From Neurospora crassa OR74A (lineage: Eukaryota > Ascomycota > Sordariomycetes > Sordariales > Sordariaceae), in the NCBI RefSeq assembly GCF_000182925.2, contig NC_026504.1, positions 558,001 to 622,000 on the forward strand: a stretch of DNA of 64,000 bases. The letters run 5' to 3'. Both the position numbers and the translations under genes were made by a program. Below, piece after piece: positions 10,801 through 21,678 of the stretch. Within the stretch, counting starts at the first letter, position 1. Every line of letters starts with the position of its first letter. The notes under the pieces are model-generated. The model did not search any database. It saw nothing but the letters and a program-made list of their open reading frames with translations, and had not been told where the DNA came from.

Positions 10801-11177
10801 TCTTCCGCCCTTCTCCTCTCTAGCATCTCCTCGCGCTCCACCCGCCGCTTCTGCGAGAGGAATTGTGTCTCGGCCGTAAAGGCATTAAGCAAAGAGCGAA
10901 TGGCGGACTCCCGACGGGTGACGAGGTCGGTGATTTTCAGGCGTTCCTCGGGGGAGGCGATGGGATAGGGATCACCGCCGCCGGCGCCGTAGTCGGGCTC
11001 GGCGGAGGGCGGCTGGAGGGTGATGATGGTGGTGTGGATTTGGGAAATGGTTTCTTGCATTTGGATGAGGAGGGTGGGGAGGTCATCTTTGTCGGTGACG
11101 ACGACGGACGGGGGCGAGGCGAAGGATGCAGATGAGGAGGAGGGGGGTTGGGTTGTTGGAGAAGTTGTGGACGTCAT
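4857..11177 (-). CDS. Very large acidic, low-complexity coiled-coil protein, function unknown
   Basis: I do not recognise a family. Exon 1 is 11177-10590, starting at an ATG in the context CCATCCATCATGACG; a more distal ATG at 11363 lies in what looks like 5' leader. It encodes a Ser/Thr/Pro-rich start, a short conserved-looking block (DDLPTLLIQMQETISQI) and a dense Arg/Glu coiled coil around residues 120-190. A clean 68-nt intron follows (10522-10589, donor GTAGGT, acceptor TAG). Exon 2 reads ELNRLIEEKL and then over 1,400 residues rich in Glu, Asp, His and Pro, without membrane segments. The frame ends at 6070, while an overlapping frame (6269 to 4857) continues with Ser/Gly-rich sequence containing PKIMEMWHQREASLSRNEE and an Arg/Glu-rich end. 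The junction between the two lies somewhere in 6080-6300 and shows no clean canonical intron. Total length would be about 2,000 residues. A scaffold or cytoskeletal role is a guess from composition only. Confidence 0.7.
10522..10589 (-). other. Intron 1 of the large acidic gene
   Basis: On the minus strand the exon ends in AAG before GTAGGT, and the next exon begins after ATAG with GAACTGAAT. Removing 68 nt joins the two open frames exactly in phase 0 (GRRK then ELNRL). The inner sequence contains CTGATGGCTGAC, which can serve as branch region. Confidence 0.85.
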
Positions 11178-13525
11178 GATGGATGGGTTGTAGGGGGCTG
11201 GACGCCCGCTGGTGATTGTTGTCGGCTGCGTGGTGGGTGGTTGTTTTTCTTTTCTTTTCTCGTGGAACTGAATTGGATGGCGCTCGACTGGAATGGATTT
11301 CGGGTCTTGGTTGGGGTCGTTCGTTCGTCGATGTAGCTTGGTTTGGTTGTCAAGGCTCGTCACGACGCATGCTGCTTGTAGGTGCGGTAGTCAACGTTGA
11401 TGGATGGCCTAGCTAGTAGCTAGTTCAATTCGTTATTGCTGTCACCTATAGTAAACATACAACATCGCCAAGCTCGGAGATATGGATAGACAAAATGACA
11501 TGACGAAAGAATGGGGAACCCGAACATTGCAGCTGGCACCGAGCACCGGCGATAATACCAAGCAGTAAGCACTCGAGTAGGCGGACGGCAACTGGACATG
11601 GAAGACTCGAGTCGAGTCGAGCATCAGCTCTCTCGAGACAGCGATACCCTTCCATAGTATCCTCCTCTTCGAGCTCCCATCGGTACATATTCATCAAGCT
11701 GATATTCGCCTTCATATTTCCCCGAGAGGTATACACTTGTATATCAACCTCGAACAACACCACCCTACCAGGATGGCGAGGACAATAAAGACAGCCAGGA
11801 CAGGATACCCCTTCAACCTCGTAGACTTCTCTCTCAACAAGCAGATAAACCGTCGACTCGTGGCGCTATAGCACTCGCTATGTATGCTCCTACTGTGTAT
11901 ACCACTCCCTGCCAGCTGCCACCTGCCACTTGCGCGAAACCCTCGACTCTGACATCCATCGCCATATAGAATAGTGTGGCAACTGAACTGAATCGCAGTC
12001 AGTCGCGCCGTACTACTGTACTCCATGTCGACGGCGGTCGGACTCTACGTGACGTGTATGTAGATAGACAAGGGACCCAAACCCGGCCGGGAGGGAGGGA
12101 GGGAGGAGGCGTCCGTTCGCATTTTGATCGGAGCGCATCTACTGTACCAGTATGTACTGTATGTACAATGACCGGACCAGACCGGACCGGCAATAAGACA
12201 CTCGGCCAGCCATCTTCTCTTCTGCACTTGACCCGGTGCCGTGGTGACCCATGGCTTCGAAAACCACGTCTTCGGCAAGGCGCGTCTTGGGTAATACAGG
12301 ACTCGGTACCCGAACAGCTTCCGTTTCGGGTTGTTCTTTGGTTCGGAGTCGCGCAGCTGTTGACAATGCAATGTGACAATATCAAAGTCCCGTCCATGTC
12401 GCGATACCGCCGTCGATCGTCTTTCGTCTTTCGTCGTTCGTCGTTCGTCGTCGTTGATAGTCGTTTGTCGATGAGGAGGTGGGATGTGGGATGTTAATGT
12501 GACGACATGTTTCAGGGTTGTTACCTCTATTGTGCCCTGGGGGCGTGTACTATGCAGTACACAGCACTACACCTACACTTAGTCAGCGGCGGTCGGATGC
12601 CAATCTGTGTAAGCGGGAAAGATCTTAGTATCTTCCCCCTACCCTATTGTGAACCATCTTTCCAACACCCAACTCCAACTGTAAGCTGTTAGTCCACGCT
12701 GAAGTCCTCCCCGCCCACTATCGCCAAGTCCCTACCTACGGCCAGGACAAGGGTCCAAGCGAGTCCCGTCAAAAACCGTTGGACACTAGTGTAGCACTAA
12801 AAGCCTAGGTGGACCTGGCACCCTGGCCGGACAACGTCGTAGCGCTAGCGTCAAAGTGACGCGGAACCTGAAACTCCGAAAGTCCCAAGAAAGTTCCCCT
12901 TCACACTTCGGATGCAACATGTGAAGAGATGCCGGATGGCTTTTACTATGCTGTGGTGTTTCAATATGGCATCAAGATGAAGAAGACTACCTCTATTCAC
13001 ATTCGGGTAGACGGCCTGGGAGCACTCGGGCTCACTGTTGGGCGTAACCGGGTGGTCGTCTATGGCATTGACAATGACACCCGGACCGCGCCGCCGCCGC
13101 CATCACTTACGTCGCGGATATCGAAGGATTGGATCCGGAGCGTTTCTTTGATGGGGAGTTTCAGTGTTAACTATGCGAGAATAATGTGCATCTCTGGAAT
13201 ACCTCATTGTATACTGTTGATGATAATGATACTCAATTGATGAACACCATGTAAATGCGGGGAAAAAACAATCGCTATTTTGATAATGTAGGAGGAAGAG
13301 AGAAGCGACCCGTACCTAGGTATCTGAAAGTAGTGGTAGCCAAAATGCCCAAGGCCAAGAAACGTGATATGAATGACCGCTCCAAACCTCCTTCCCATTT
13401 GCCATATGGCTGGATATCCAAGAAACAGATAGAAAAAAGACACCAAACATCCATCATCACCACCGTCACCACCGTCACAATTTGCCTCCTTTTACTCCAA
13501 GCTTCAATAGCACAAGAAACACCAC
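11178..13525. other. Intergenic region with simple repeats
   Basis: The first 190 bases are the probable 5' leader of the large acidic gene. Beyond it are only short frames without motifs, a GGGA tetranucleotide run near 12090-12104, a TCGT/TTCGTCG-rich stretch near 12410-12475, and TACCTCTA-type copies near 12990. No gene is supported. Confidence 0.4.
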
Positions 13526-14753
13526 TCAAATCCTCGCCATTCCTCCCCTCTCCACCACTGCCCTCCTCTGCTTGTACTGCACAGCAAAATTGTACCTGAC
13601 AAACGTCCCGTAGCCGTACGCCGCGATGCCAATCGCCAGCCACACACTCGTAATCACCAGGCCAACCGGGAAGATCATGATCTGCACGCCCGGCAACACA
13701 AACGCCGTCGTGCCATTTTTGAGACGAGCAATCTCGTCTTCGACCGCCAGCTGGGCCCTGTTGAAATCCGACAGGACGACTTCCTTGCTAAAGACGCCAG
13801 CCACAAAAGCGGCTTCGTTGGAGGAGATGTTGGTGGACACGGTGGCGCCTTGCGGGTTGACGCCGGAGAGTGTGACGATGGGGAGGAGGAGATGTTGGAG
13901 TTGGGCCCTGTGTTTAACTGTAAGTAACTGAACTGAAGAATTAACATGGGGAAAAGGGAGAGGAAACTTACATAGTCATCTGACCAGTCATCTTGTCCGC
14001 ATCAATCTTTCCCACCAACAGATACTGCTGTAGCAGAGTGGGATCACCATTCGACGGCAGATCCTGCACTGTCGTCTGTCTCACGGCAAGTCTATTCGCG
14101 GCCTCGCCATCGCCGCTTCCTCCTACTCTTCCCACCGAAGCAGCACCAACCGCGCCCGAAGAAGGCGAAGCAGTCTCGGCCTGGCTGGAAGTAGAAGCAG
14201 CAGCAGCAGCCGCTGTTCCCTGCGAAGCTTGTGAAGCACCTGCCACAGGCTGATCCGGGTTCGCAGTCCTCACATTAGCCCCTGTAAACCGCAAGCCCAC
14301 CGAAATCTTTTCCGGCGCGATCCCCGCAAAACTGTCTCTCGCATCACTGATTCTGAACAAGCGTAGATCCGCCTCAAACACGCCCGTCGAGTTGTCCAGC
14401 GCCGGCAGATTGTAGCATACGCATGTGCCCGACGGGTTACTCGCCTGTTTCAGCTGGCGGAGTGTGGAAATGCAGGCGGCGTTGACTTGGGCGTTCCAGG
14501 CCGTCATGTTAAGGGTACCGTCGGCGGTGAAGATGGGGTCCTGCCCAACCGAGGAGGCGGACAGCTCTGCTTGTCGTTCTTCGAGAAAGCCCCGGCGCAG
14601 GAGGTATGAACCCATAATCTCTTCCATGCGTCGGTGGTAGGCGGGCGAGTCGCGCGTCATGCCTTCGACAATGAGGGCGCCGATGCCGGCTTGAACGGCA
14701 GGGGCCATCGCCAGGAGGGCGGCGAGGAGGGTTGTTGGTTGCCAGAGCATCAT
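13526..14753 (-). CDS. Secreted or membrane-anchored protein, function unknown
   Basis: Two exons, 14753-13972 and 13907-13526, encode 387 residues. The 64-nt intron has donor GTAAGT and acceptor CACAG; the nearer TTACAG acceptor would give a stop, so CACAG is preferred. The product starts with a signal peptide (LLAALLAMAPAVQA). It continues with a region holding paired cysteines (AACIS, GTCVCYN) and N-glycosylation sites (NMT, NST), then an Ala/Ser/Gly-rich linker, a region rich in predicted beta structure (LLLPIVTLSGVNPQG), and one strong hydrophobic segment near residues 340-370 (VLPGVQIMIFPVGLVITSVW) followed by a short basic tail. That suggests a type I membrane protein with a large extracellular part, probably at the plasma membrane or in the secretory pathway. 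I do not recognise a named domain. The start is the first of two adjacent ATGs. Confidence 0.8.
13908..13971 (-). other. Intron in the membrane-anchored protein gene
   Basis: Donor GTAAGT at 13971 and acceptor CACAG ending at 13908 join ATG-ACT-AT to G-GCC-CAA, giving TMAQLQHLLLP in one frame. The intron sequence contains TTAATTC and CAGTTCAG. Confidence 0.8.
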
Positions 14754-17739
14754 GGCGGTTGGGGTTGGGTATCGATATTAAGTGGTGGTGTAGATATTAG
14801 TTCCGCCCAGCGGAGTGTCCGAAGAGAAAGTGCTCGCGCGGTCCGGTTGCTGTCGTATTCACGGCCGACTCGAGTGATTCTGTTGATAGGTAGAGGCTCA
14901 ATGATGGGTTGCTTCTGGGTTGGGCACCCGTAGATCAGAGGCCAGCCCTACGTCCGATATGGATGGGATTGTCGATCAGTGAGCACTAAAGGTGGTAAAA
15001 AAATGTAACTGAATGGAGGGACCAGCCCAGTTGGTGAAGAGAACGTCTACCTTCTCGATTGAGAAGCACGGGCGCCGCCGTGAAAATCGTGTAATTAAAA
15101 TGATGGCCACTCAAGAACAGGCAAGAAAGAGAAGATGGGAAATTACATGCGGTGATTTAGACAGAATTGGAAAGCAGCACGCGGTAACTAAAAATGAGGT
15201 GGCATGGTTGTCATGGGTTGGTAAGGGACTTTCGAGCCGGAGACGTCCAAACTCGCAATGTTCAATATGGGGTCATGGTCTGACCACTTGTCAGAGCCAT
15301 GAGGGTAGGGGCCGGAGATGGAACAAGGAGGGGGCTGACGGGTTAGGCTTGAGGGATGCCAGAGGTAAGCAGCCGACAATATAGGCCCAGGAACTACCAT
15401 GGACGTGGTGTTGTTGCGAAGGGGCATCGCGTGGCATGGTGGTGGAGTGAGGAAGCATCGCCGTCCGAATGAGCCCCTGGACGCTCCAGGATCAACTATG
15501 TCAGACATGACATGGCTGGGCGCAGTGAGGTCCAATGAGGTGGGAATATCCCAAACTGTGAGCGGCTGAGCGCCAAAGGTATAAGTCGTTCTGGACCAAT
15601 GATGTTCCTTCTTCAGACCCAAACCGAGACCACAGGAATCAAATGACAGCGTACAAAAGGCCTTTGACCTTTGAGATCAACACCGACATCAACAGAGGCA
15701 GAACAGGGGTCAGACAAGGCAATTGTTCGATATGGGTCGAGAACAAATCAACATGAGGGACATTGCTCCGTGTAACGTAGCTCTCGGTTGACTTTGACCA
15801 GGGGCAGGGCAGCGCTGCTGATAGCCATGATCACATGGAGTCCCAGGAGGGAAAGAAAACAGAGAGACAAAAGGCAAAGACAATGTTACAGCAAAAGACC
15901 CAAACGTCCAAGACTTTGGGGGGGCGGGCCGGTGTCGTGAGAGGGGTCCGTGGGGTTTCTTGAGGCGCAATGTGTTGCATCATGACGCCGCCCGTTGGGA
16001 TCCAGATGAGTACCAGATCGATGCTGGCGGGACAAGGGACTTGTCCGTTTTTAGTGATGAAAAAGGCCATGGACTTGTCGTTATTTGGAGATGCACTTGC
16101 GGTCAAAACCCATCATGTTGACTTGCTCATAAACTGAAAGAAAAAGCGACAAGGTCGGATTCCATGATGATGATGATGATAATCGGGGTTGCTGCCACCA
16201 TCACACAACGAACAGACATCATCTGAGTCGGGAGGTGAGGTCGTGAGTCGAGCAAGGGGAAGAGAGAGGCGGGGAAATCTGGATCGCAAATCCGTCAGCC
16301 GCCTGAATCTGAAACAGTGCAAGAGAAATTGACTTCTTCCTCGGCAGAAAAAACGGTCCGAGCGCTTACGGCGGAACAACGTGAAGCCACCATAAAGCCA
16401 CCATGGCGCCACAAACAAGCCAAGGCTGGCAACTGCTGGCGGGTGTCAGTGGCGCAGCAGCCGTCAGTCCGTTGCAACAGACGGAACTCTTAACATCTTA
16501 ATCGAACTGAACTGGTAAGAGATATTAAAACGCTCTGGGCAGCGAGGAAGAAATGGCGGGCACTAAGGAATGCAGTCAACCCTCTGATTCCGTTCCCCAT
16601 TCTTGTGAAGTGATTCATGCCTGGCATAGATGCAGGAGTTGCTGCTTTACCCGAATTGTATGTACCTTGTACCTTGGTGTCACAAACCGGCAATCCCCCA
16701 TCCGTGCAACCGCCCAAAAACCTGCATCAAGTTACAGCGCTTCCCGCGATCGACGGTCGCCATTAACAGCGGGAAGCTCCATTGCCTAAATTAGCTTTGC
16801 AAGTTCGGCGCTTACACCACCTCCGTCGACAATCAATCAACATCCTGTCCAACGATCTCCCGCCCATCCTATTCCCTACCTCGTGGGCATGTACTAGTGT
16901 AGCGAGGTATTTTCTGTCATTTCAACATTTCCATTAAGACGCAAGATTCCCGCCTGCACATCTTGCGATCAAACGAAGCAGACCACCACACCATCTCGGC
17001 GGTGCGGTACATTGGTTGCCATGAAGGGGGTGTAGCACTTGACGCCAGAGTGCAGGTATGCGGCTGACTCCAAACATCAACGACACAACAATGCTGAGGT
17101 GAAGATGGCCGCGGTCTCTGTCTCCCTGTGACTCATGTTCAATCACTCTTCTGGAATCGATCGATTTCTCTTTTCTCCTTTCAACAGCTGTCATTCGAAG
17201 CCGGTAACGTCCTTTGTTGAGAACAATCTACATCAGCCGCACCAGATATCCGTTCATTCAGATACTTCCATCCCGACTCCCTTGTCAAGAAACAAACCCC
17301 CAATCGCGTTGGTACTTAATCAGCAAGCCCAACCTTCAAGCTCCGTCATTCTTGTCATGCAACCCGTTCTCCCATCCATCAAGCGCAAACTGAGACAGCC
17401 CAGCTCCTGACATTGTAAACGTTTGCCATTCCTCCGTCATTGTCATTACCTTCCACCCATTCCGCGCATTTCCCGAGCACCTGCATCACACATCCCTGAT
17501 CACTCATGTTGATGACTCTCGTGACCATGTCATTGGTGTTTCTAAGCCGCAAGTACGCTAGTTGTGTTGTCTTCTTGACGTTCTGGTAGGGATGTGATGA
17601 TTGATGAGGAAACGTTGTCCTTGCAGAGCCCGATGGGGGAGGTTGAGACTATCACTTGATATGCTGAGATGTTGAACACGTTCTGTGAAGGCACGGGGTG
17701 GCTGCCGTCGGCGTCCCCGAGATGGGCCCAGACGGACTG
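14754..17739. other. Intergenic, no supported gene
   Basis: Open frames on both strands are short, overlap each other and show no recognisable motif or codon bias. I found no matched intron signals joining them. A CAT/ATG trinucleotide run lies near 16163-16183. Confidence 0.4.
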
Positions 17740-17740
17740 T

Positions 17741-18891
17741 CTAGATCGACCCGGTCAAGATCCTCAACATACGGATGGCTTCGTCTTTGACGCGGCGGGG
17801 GTCAACTCTCCAGTTGCGGATAGCGGCGATGAAAAACATCTTGGCCGAAGGCTTTTTGCATGTAGTTGATAATGTGTTTGACGTGTTGGTTAGTTGAGAT
17901 CCACTGGATGCTCTGGTGATATAGTGGTTTCTGACGAGCTGACGGTGCGAATGTTGTGTCTGAGGAAGATCATGAACAGGAACAAATTCCAGGCTACCAA
18001 AACCCCAAGATGTAAGTATACTCACGGGCAGCTATCGTGAAGGATTGCGTCATCGTCTCAGACACTATCGTGAGTCAATAAGACCCCCCACCATTGCCCT
18101 ACGAATTGTCGTCTTTGCTTCCTTCGGGATGAAGGTAATCCACTAAGTCAACCTATCGTGATCCATTTTAGCGTGTCAAGATGCCTCGAAAGTGCTGCCA
18201 AGAGGTCTCTTATCTGTGTTGAACACCTTGGCGGCCAGCTCTCGGTCCCGAAGGTCGATCTGGAGAAGAGACGGAAGGAAGGTGAGGGGTGGCACGTGAT
18301 GCCGGTGGCTCACGGTGAGTTTCTGCCTGTCCGCTGCGGCGGTCTCCAGTCCGAACCTGCAGTGACTGAGAAGAGGGAATCCAAAGGCATCTTGATTTAG
18401 AACTCGAGGCATCCGCTCATCGTTGACAGCATTCACTCAGCGCGGATTGCTCATGTGACGATTTGCTCAGTCACCGACAACGAAAGTACGCGAAGGATCT
18501 GATCAGACCACTTTTCTCAGCCCTATGAGATCCGTAAGGATTGCTGATCGTGGTTTGGAGTCATGGAATGTTCTGTGTCAAATGATGGCGGTCAAGAGAT
18601 TGTGTAGTCATCTTGGTGGACGGGATGTCGCGGGCTGTGTTGGAGTTTCCATAATGTCCGATGGAGACAATGACGGATGCTCAGCACGGACCAAGTGCTG
18701 GTGCCAGCTGCCTCAACCAATGGATAAGCGCAGAACAAATTAAAGTTATCGCCAATGCCAGGAACAGCCATCAAATAGTGGGGCTTCTCGGAGGGGTTCG
18801 GCAAGTAAGTGCGAACAACGAATGCATCCCGAACTTTCGGTTTTGGCAACAACAATTCCATGTTCGTTTGCGATGGAGAAGGAGCTGCCAA
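17741..18891 (-). pseudogene. Doubtful minus-strand gene or gene remnant
   Basis: Several minus-strand stretches look coding but cannot be joined into one confident model. An upstream frame from 18891 begins with MAAPSPSQTNMELLLPKPK and continues through LPNPSEKPHYLMAVPGIGD. A middle frame ends LAAKVFNTDKRPLGSTFEAS near 18176. A downstream piece near 17830-17920 reads either SIQWISTNQHVKHIINYMQ or, in another frame, MFFIAAIRNWRVDPRRVKD. A GTGAGTATAC donor-like site is present near 18025. I do not recognise the protein. It may be a multi-exon gene I cannot resolve, or a decayed one. Confidence 0.25.
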
Positions 18892-19822
18892 GGAACTGAA
18901 TCATGACTGGACACCTGCACTCACAACATCTGGTCCTTCCAAGTTCGTTGAGTTGAGATGCCCAAGAATACTTAGGTTAGGCAGCTACCTCGATGTAGTT
19001 CGCAATTGCCATCTCAATCGCAATCAAAGTCAAATCCACCGATTTCCATCTCCTCGTCTTCTCTCGTCTCGCTCTTCATTCTATTTTCCGTCTGTTTCCA
19101 TTCTTGTCGCATTTCGCATTGGCAACTTCACTGTGGCGGATGGGTCTCCAAGATTGCTGATCGGAACAAATGGGAAAACAGCGACCGCGCGGTTCTCGCT
19201 GCCATGAGAACGCGAGCTCGCTGTTGACTCAGGGGGTTTCGTTCCGTTGCTCCGAAACCTCCCGACTTTCATCTGCCAAATGTCAGGGTAGACAAACCAC
19301 CACCAACTTGGCTACCCTGCAATCTTCAGAAGTCGAGACGGAAAGCCAAAGGCCTAGTACTATTCCATGATCATGTGTACCAACACCGTCAACCGTCTCT
19401 GCTTCTTTCACAAAAAATCACCCTGACGCCCAACATCACATGGCTCAGCCCTTTCGCGACGTCGAAATCATGCCAAGGTCTGAGGCTGAATACAGACCAC
19501 GCCCAAATGACGATGATCGCCATGGGAGCTTGTCGTCGTCACGGCACATTCACATGGGTCATCCCTTTCCCTCCTCCACCCGTTCCACTCCTTCCATAGT
19601 ACTCCCGAACATCCCGAGTTCCCACTTCAAGCCAACTGTCAAGTGTCAAACGCTGTTGTTCGCTGACGCCTTCACAAGCTTCTACCAATCGATTTTCACA
19701 TGTTTCAGCGAGTCCGGACTTCTGGAAACGGCCCAGTCACCACTCCCCGAGACACACCCAGACTGTTGACGGTTGATTGTCGGAGGAGATAACCAAGTGG
19801 CGGTAGACCAAGGCAGGGAGGC

Positions 19823-19850
19823 CTGGATCACACTCGCTACTGTGATCCAG
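19823..19850. repeat. Perfect 10-bp inverted repeat (hairpin)
   Basis: CTGGATCACA at 19823-19832 is followed after an 8-nt loop by its exact complement TGTGATCCAG at 19841-19850. Flanking CCAAGGCA and TGCCTTGG copies extend it as an imperfect larger inverted repeat. It lies about 550 bp upstream of the alternative oxidase start. Confidence 0.85.
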
Positions 19851-20148
19851 ACCTCGACGCTGTCACGACCTTGGTTGCCTTGGCACGTATCAACACATAT
19901 TCTTCGACCGCCGCCTACACCGATGACTCCTCCCAGATCTTGGAGCATGTTTCCCGGAATAAACCATCTGATAGGGCTAAAGGGATGTCACCTCAAGGCG
20001 ACACCGGGCAAGGCCCTCCATTGGCGGTATCTGAGGAAATACAGCACTCTAACCGTTCATTTCGTCCTTTCGGGTTTCCACATGCGACCCAGTCTTCATG
20101 AATCATATCCCACCCCGGCCTCTTTTCGTTTCCATACACCCTCAGTCA

Positions 20149-20161
20149 CGGCGATCCTCGG
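20149..20161 (+). promoter_or_regulatory. CGG-N7-CGG alternative oxidase induction motif
   Basis: The sequence CGG, seven bases (CGATCCT), CGG stands 235 bp upstream of the alternative oxidase ATG and 112 bp upstream of its TATA box. CGG repeats separated by seven bases are the known induction motif of the Neurospora aod-1 promoter, bound by the zinc-cluster factors AOD2 and AOD5. The spacing fits exactly, so this gene is probably induced when the cytochrome chain is blocked. Confidence 0.75.
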
Positions 20162-20272
20162 CTGTGCCCTATTTTCGTCATAGCTCCATCGCGTCGCGAT
20201 TCAGATCCAGGTGAATATGAATCTTCAGGGTGTTGGAGCTGTTGTCCAGTGTTTCGGCCCATGGCTCATCTG

Positions 20273-20278
20273 TATAAA
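20273..20278 (+). promoter_or_regulatory. TATA box of the alternative oxidase gene
   Basis: TATAAA lies 118 bp before the start codon, downstream of the CGG-N7-CGG motif, which is the usual order in an inducible fungal promoter. Confidence 0.6.
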
Positions 20279-20395
20279 GCTTATTGCACATCTTCTCCCC
20301 TACCTCGTCATGTCCCTTGAGAGCTGGATAAAGTGAGACGCCATCTCAATCACAGTCATTCGTTCTTCTGTCGGAAACTCACAACATCCGTAACC

Positions 20396-21678
20396 ATGGC
20401 TCATCGTCTTCCAGACTGCTCCAAGCTCCGGCTCTTCAACAAGGGCGTGTCTGTTGGCTCGTCCTTCTTCACTCCCGCTCCTCTTGTCGGCTACGCCGCT
20501 CTTCGCCATCCTCGCGCCATCTCGACAAGCAACACTTCCAAGAAGCCGGCCGTCGCCATTCCTACCGGCCCCGTCTCTCCTCTTGTTCCTGCAACTCATG
20601 TTGGTACTTCTTCGGCTTCAACTTCGGAGGTTAGGGATGGAAATGCTTTTGCCACTCTGCCGCTCACATGGCCCCACGACGGCTGGAAGGAGAACGTTCT
20701 CTTGAATGTGGTTCCCAGCCATCGCGAGCCTAGGACTTTCGGTGACTGGGTGGCCTGGAAGATTGTCCGCACATGCAGGTATGTAAGACGTCCAAGAGTT
20801 CTGGTCGCTCATCGCTAACCAATTCTCCCCAGATTCTGGATGGATCTCGTCACAGGCATGCGTCCTGAGCAACAGGTCGACTCCAAGAATCCCACAACTG
20901 CTTTGGCTGCCAGCAAGCCCCTGACTGAACGCCAATGGGTAGGTTCAATCCACGACTACCCGACCTCGTGCTATGCTAACGATACTAGCTCGTCCGCTTC
21001 ATCTTCCTCGAGTCAATTGCTGGTGTTCCTGGCATGGTTGCCGGGGGCTTGCGCCACCTCCAGTCCATTCGCCGTTTCCAGCCCGACCAGGGCTGGATCA
21101 AGTCTCTTCTCGAAGAGTCCTACAATGAGAGAATGCACCTCCTCACCTTTCTCGAGATGTACAAGCCTGGCTGGTTCATGAGACTCGTCGTGCTCGGTGC
21201 TCAGGGTGTCTTTTACAACGCCATGTTCATCTCGTACCTCCTCTCTCCCAAGATTTGCCACCGCTTCGTCGGCTACCTCGAGGAAGAGGCCGTTCACACT
21301 TACACCCGCTGCTTGCTTGAGCTCGACCACGGCTGCCTCAAGAGGTGGTCCGACCCCAACTTCCGCATCCCTGACATTGCTGTTCGCTACTGGAACATGC
21401 CCGAGGGCCACAGGACCATGAAGGACCTCATCCTTTACGTTAGAGTAAGTTTCGTCAGCACTTCTGCAAGCTCGTCCTATGCTGACATTTAACAGGCTGA
21501 CGAGGCTTCCCACCGTGGCGTCAACCACACATTTGGCAACCTCGACCAGGTCACTGACCCCAACCCCTTCATGGAGTGCCCCGGTGGTGGAGTCGTCAAG
21601 GCCTTCCCCAAACACCTCTCCGTTACAAGGCCGGCTGGTCTGGAGCGTGAGGAGGTTGTCAGCAAGGAGACCCACTAA
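20396..21678 (+). CDS. aox: Mitochondrial alternative oxidase
   Basis: The enzyme is the cyanide-resistant ubiquinol oxidase of the inner mitochondrial membrane, a di-iron protein that bypasses complexes III and IV. Four exons (20396-20778, 20833-20938, 20989-21444, 21496-21678) encode 375 residues. The N terminus is basic and Ser/Ala-rich, as expected of a mitochondrial presequence. All iron ligand motifs are present: [32 protein letters not shown] and [11 protein letters not shown]. The last exon gives a short tail ending SKETH. The three introns (54, 50 and 51 nt) have good donors and GCTAAC/GCTGAC branch sites. The ATG at 20396 is the first suitable start after the TATA box. The sequence differs noticeably from the AOD-1 I remember from Neurospora crassa, for example [17 protein letters not shown], so it may be the aod-3-type paralogue; this is an inference. 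Confidence 0.96.
20779..21495 (+). other. Three introns of the alternative oxidase gene
   Basis: Introns are 20779-20832 (GTATGT...CCCCAG, joins TGC-AG to A-TTC), 20939-20988 (GTAGGT...ACTAG, joins CAATGG to CTCGTC) and 21445-21495 (GTAAGT...AACAG, joins GTTAGA to GCTGAC). All three joins restore the conserved alternative oxidase sequence. Confidence 0.92.

Noticed and set aside
20333-20395. Upstream extension of the alternative oxidase frame
   Set aside because: It has no ATG; the first usable start is 20396.
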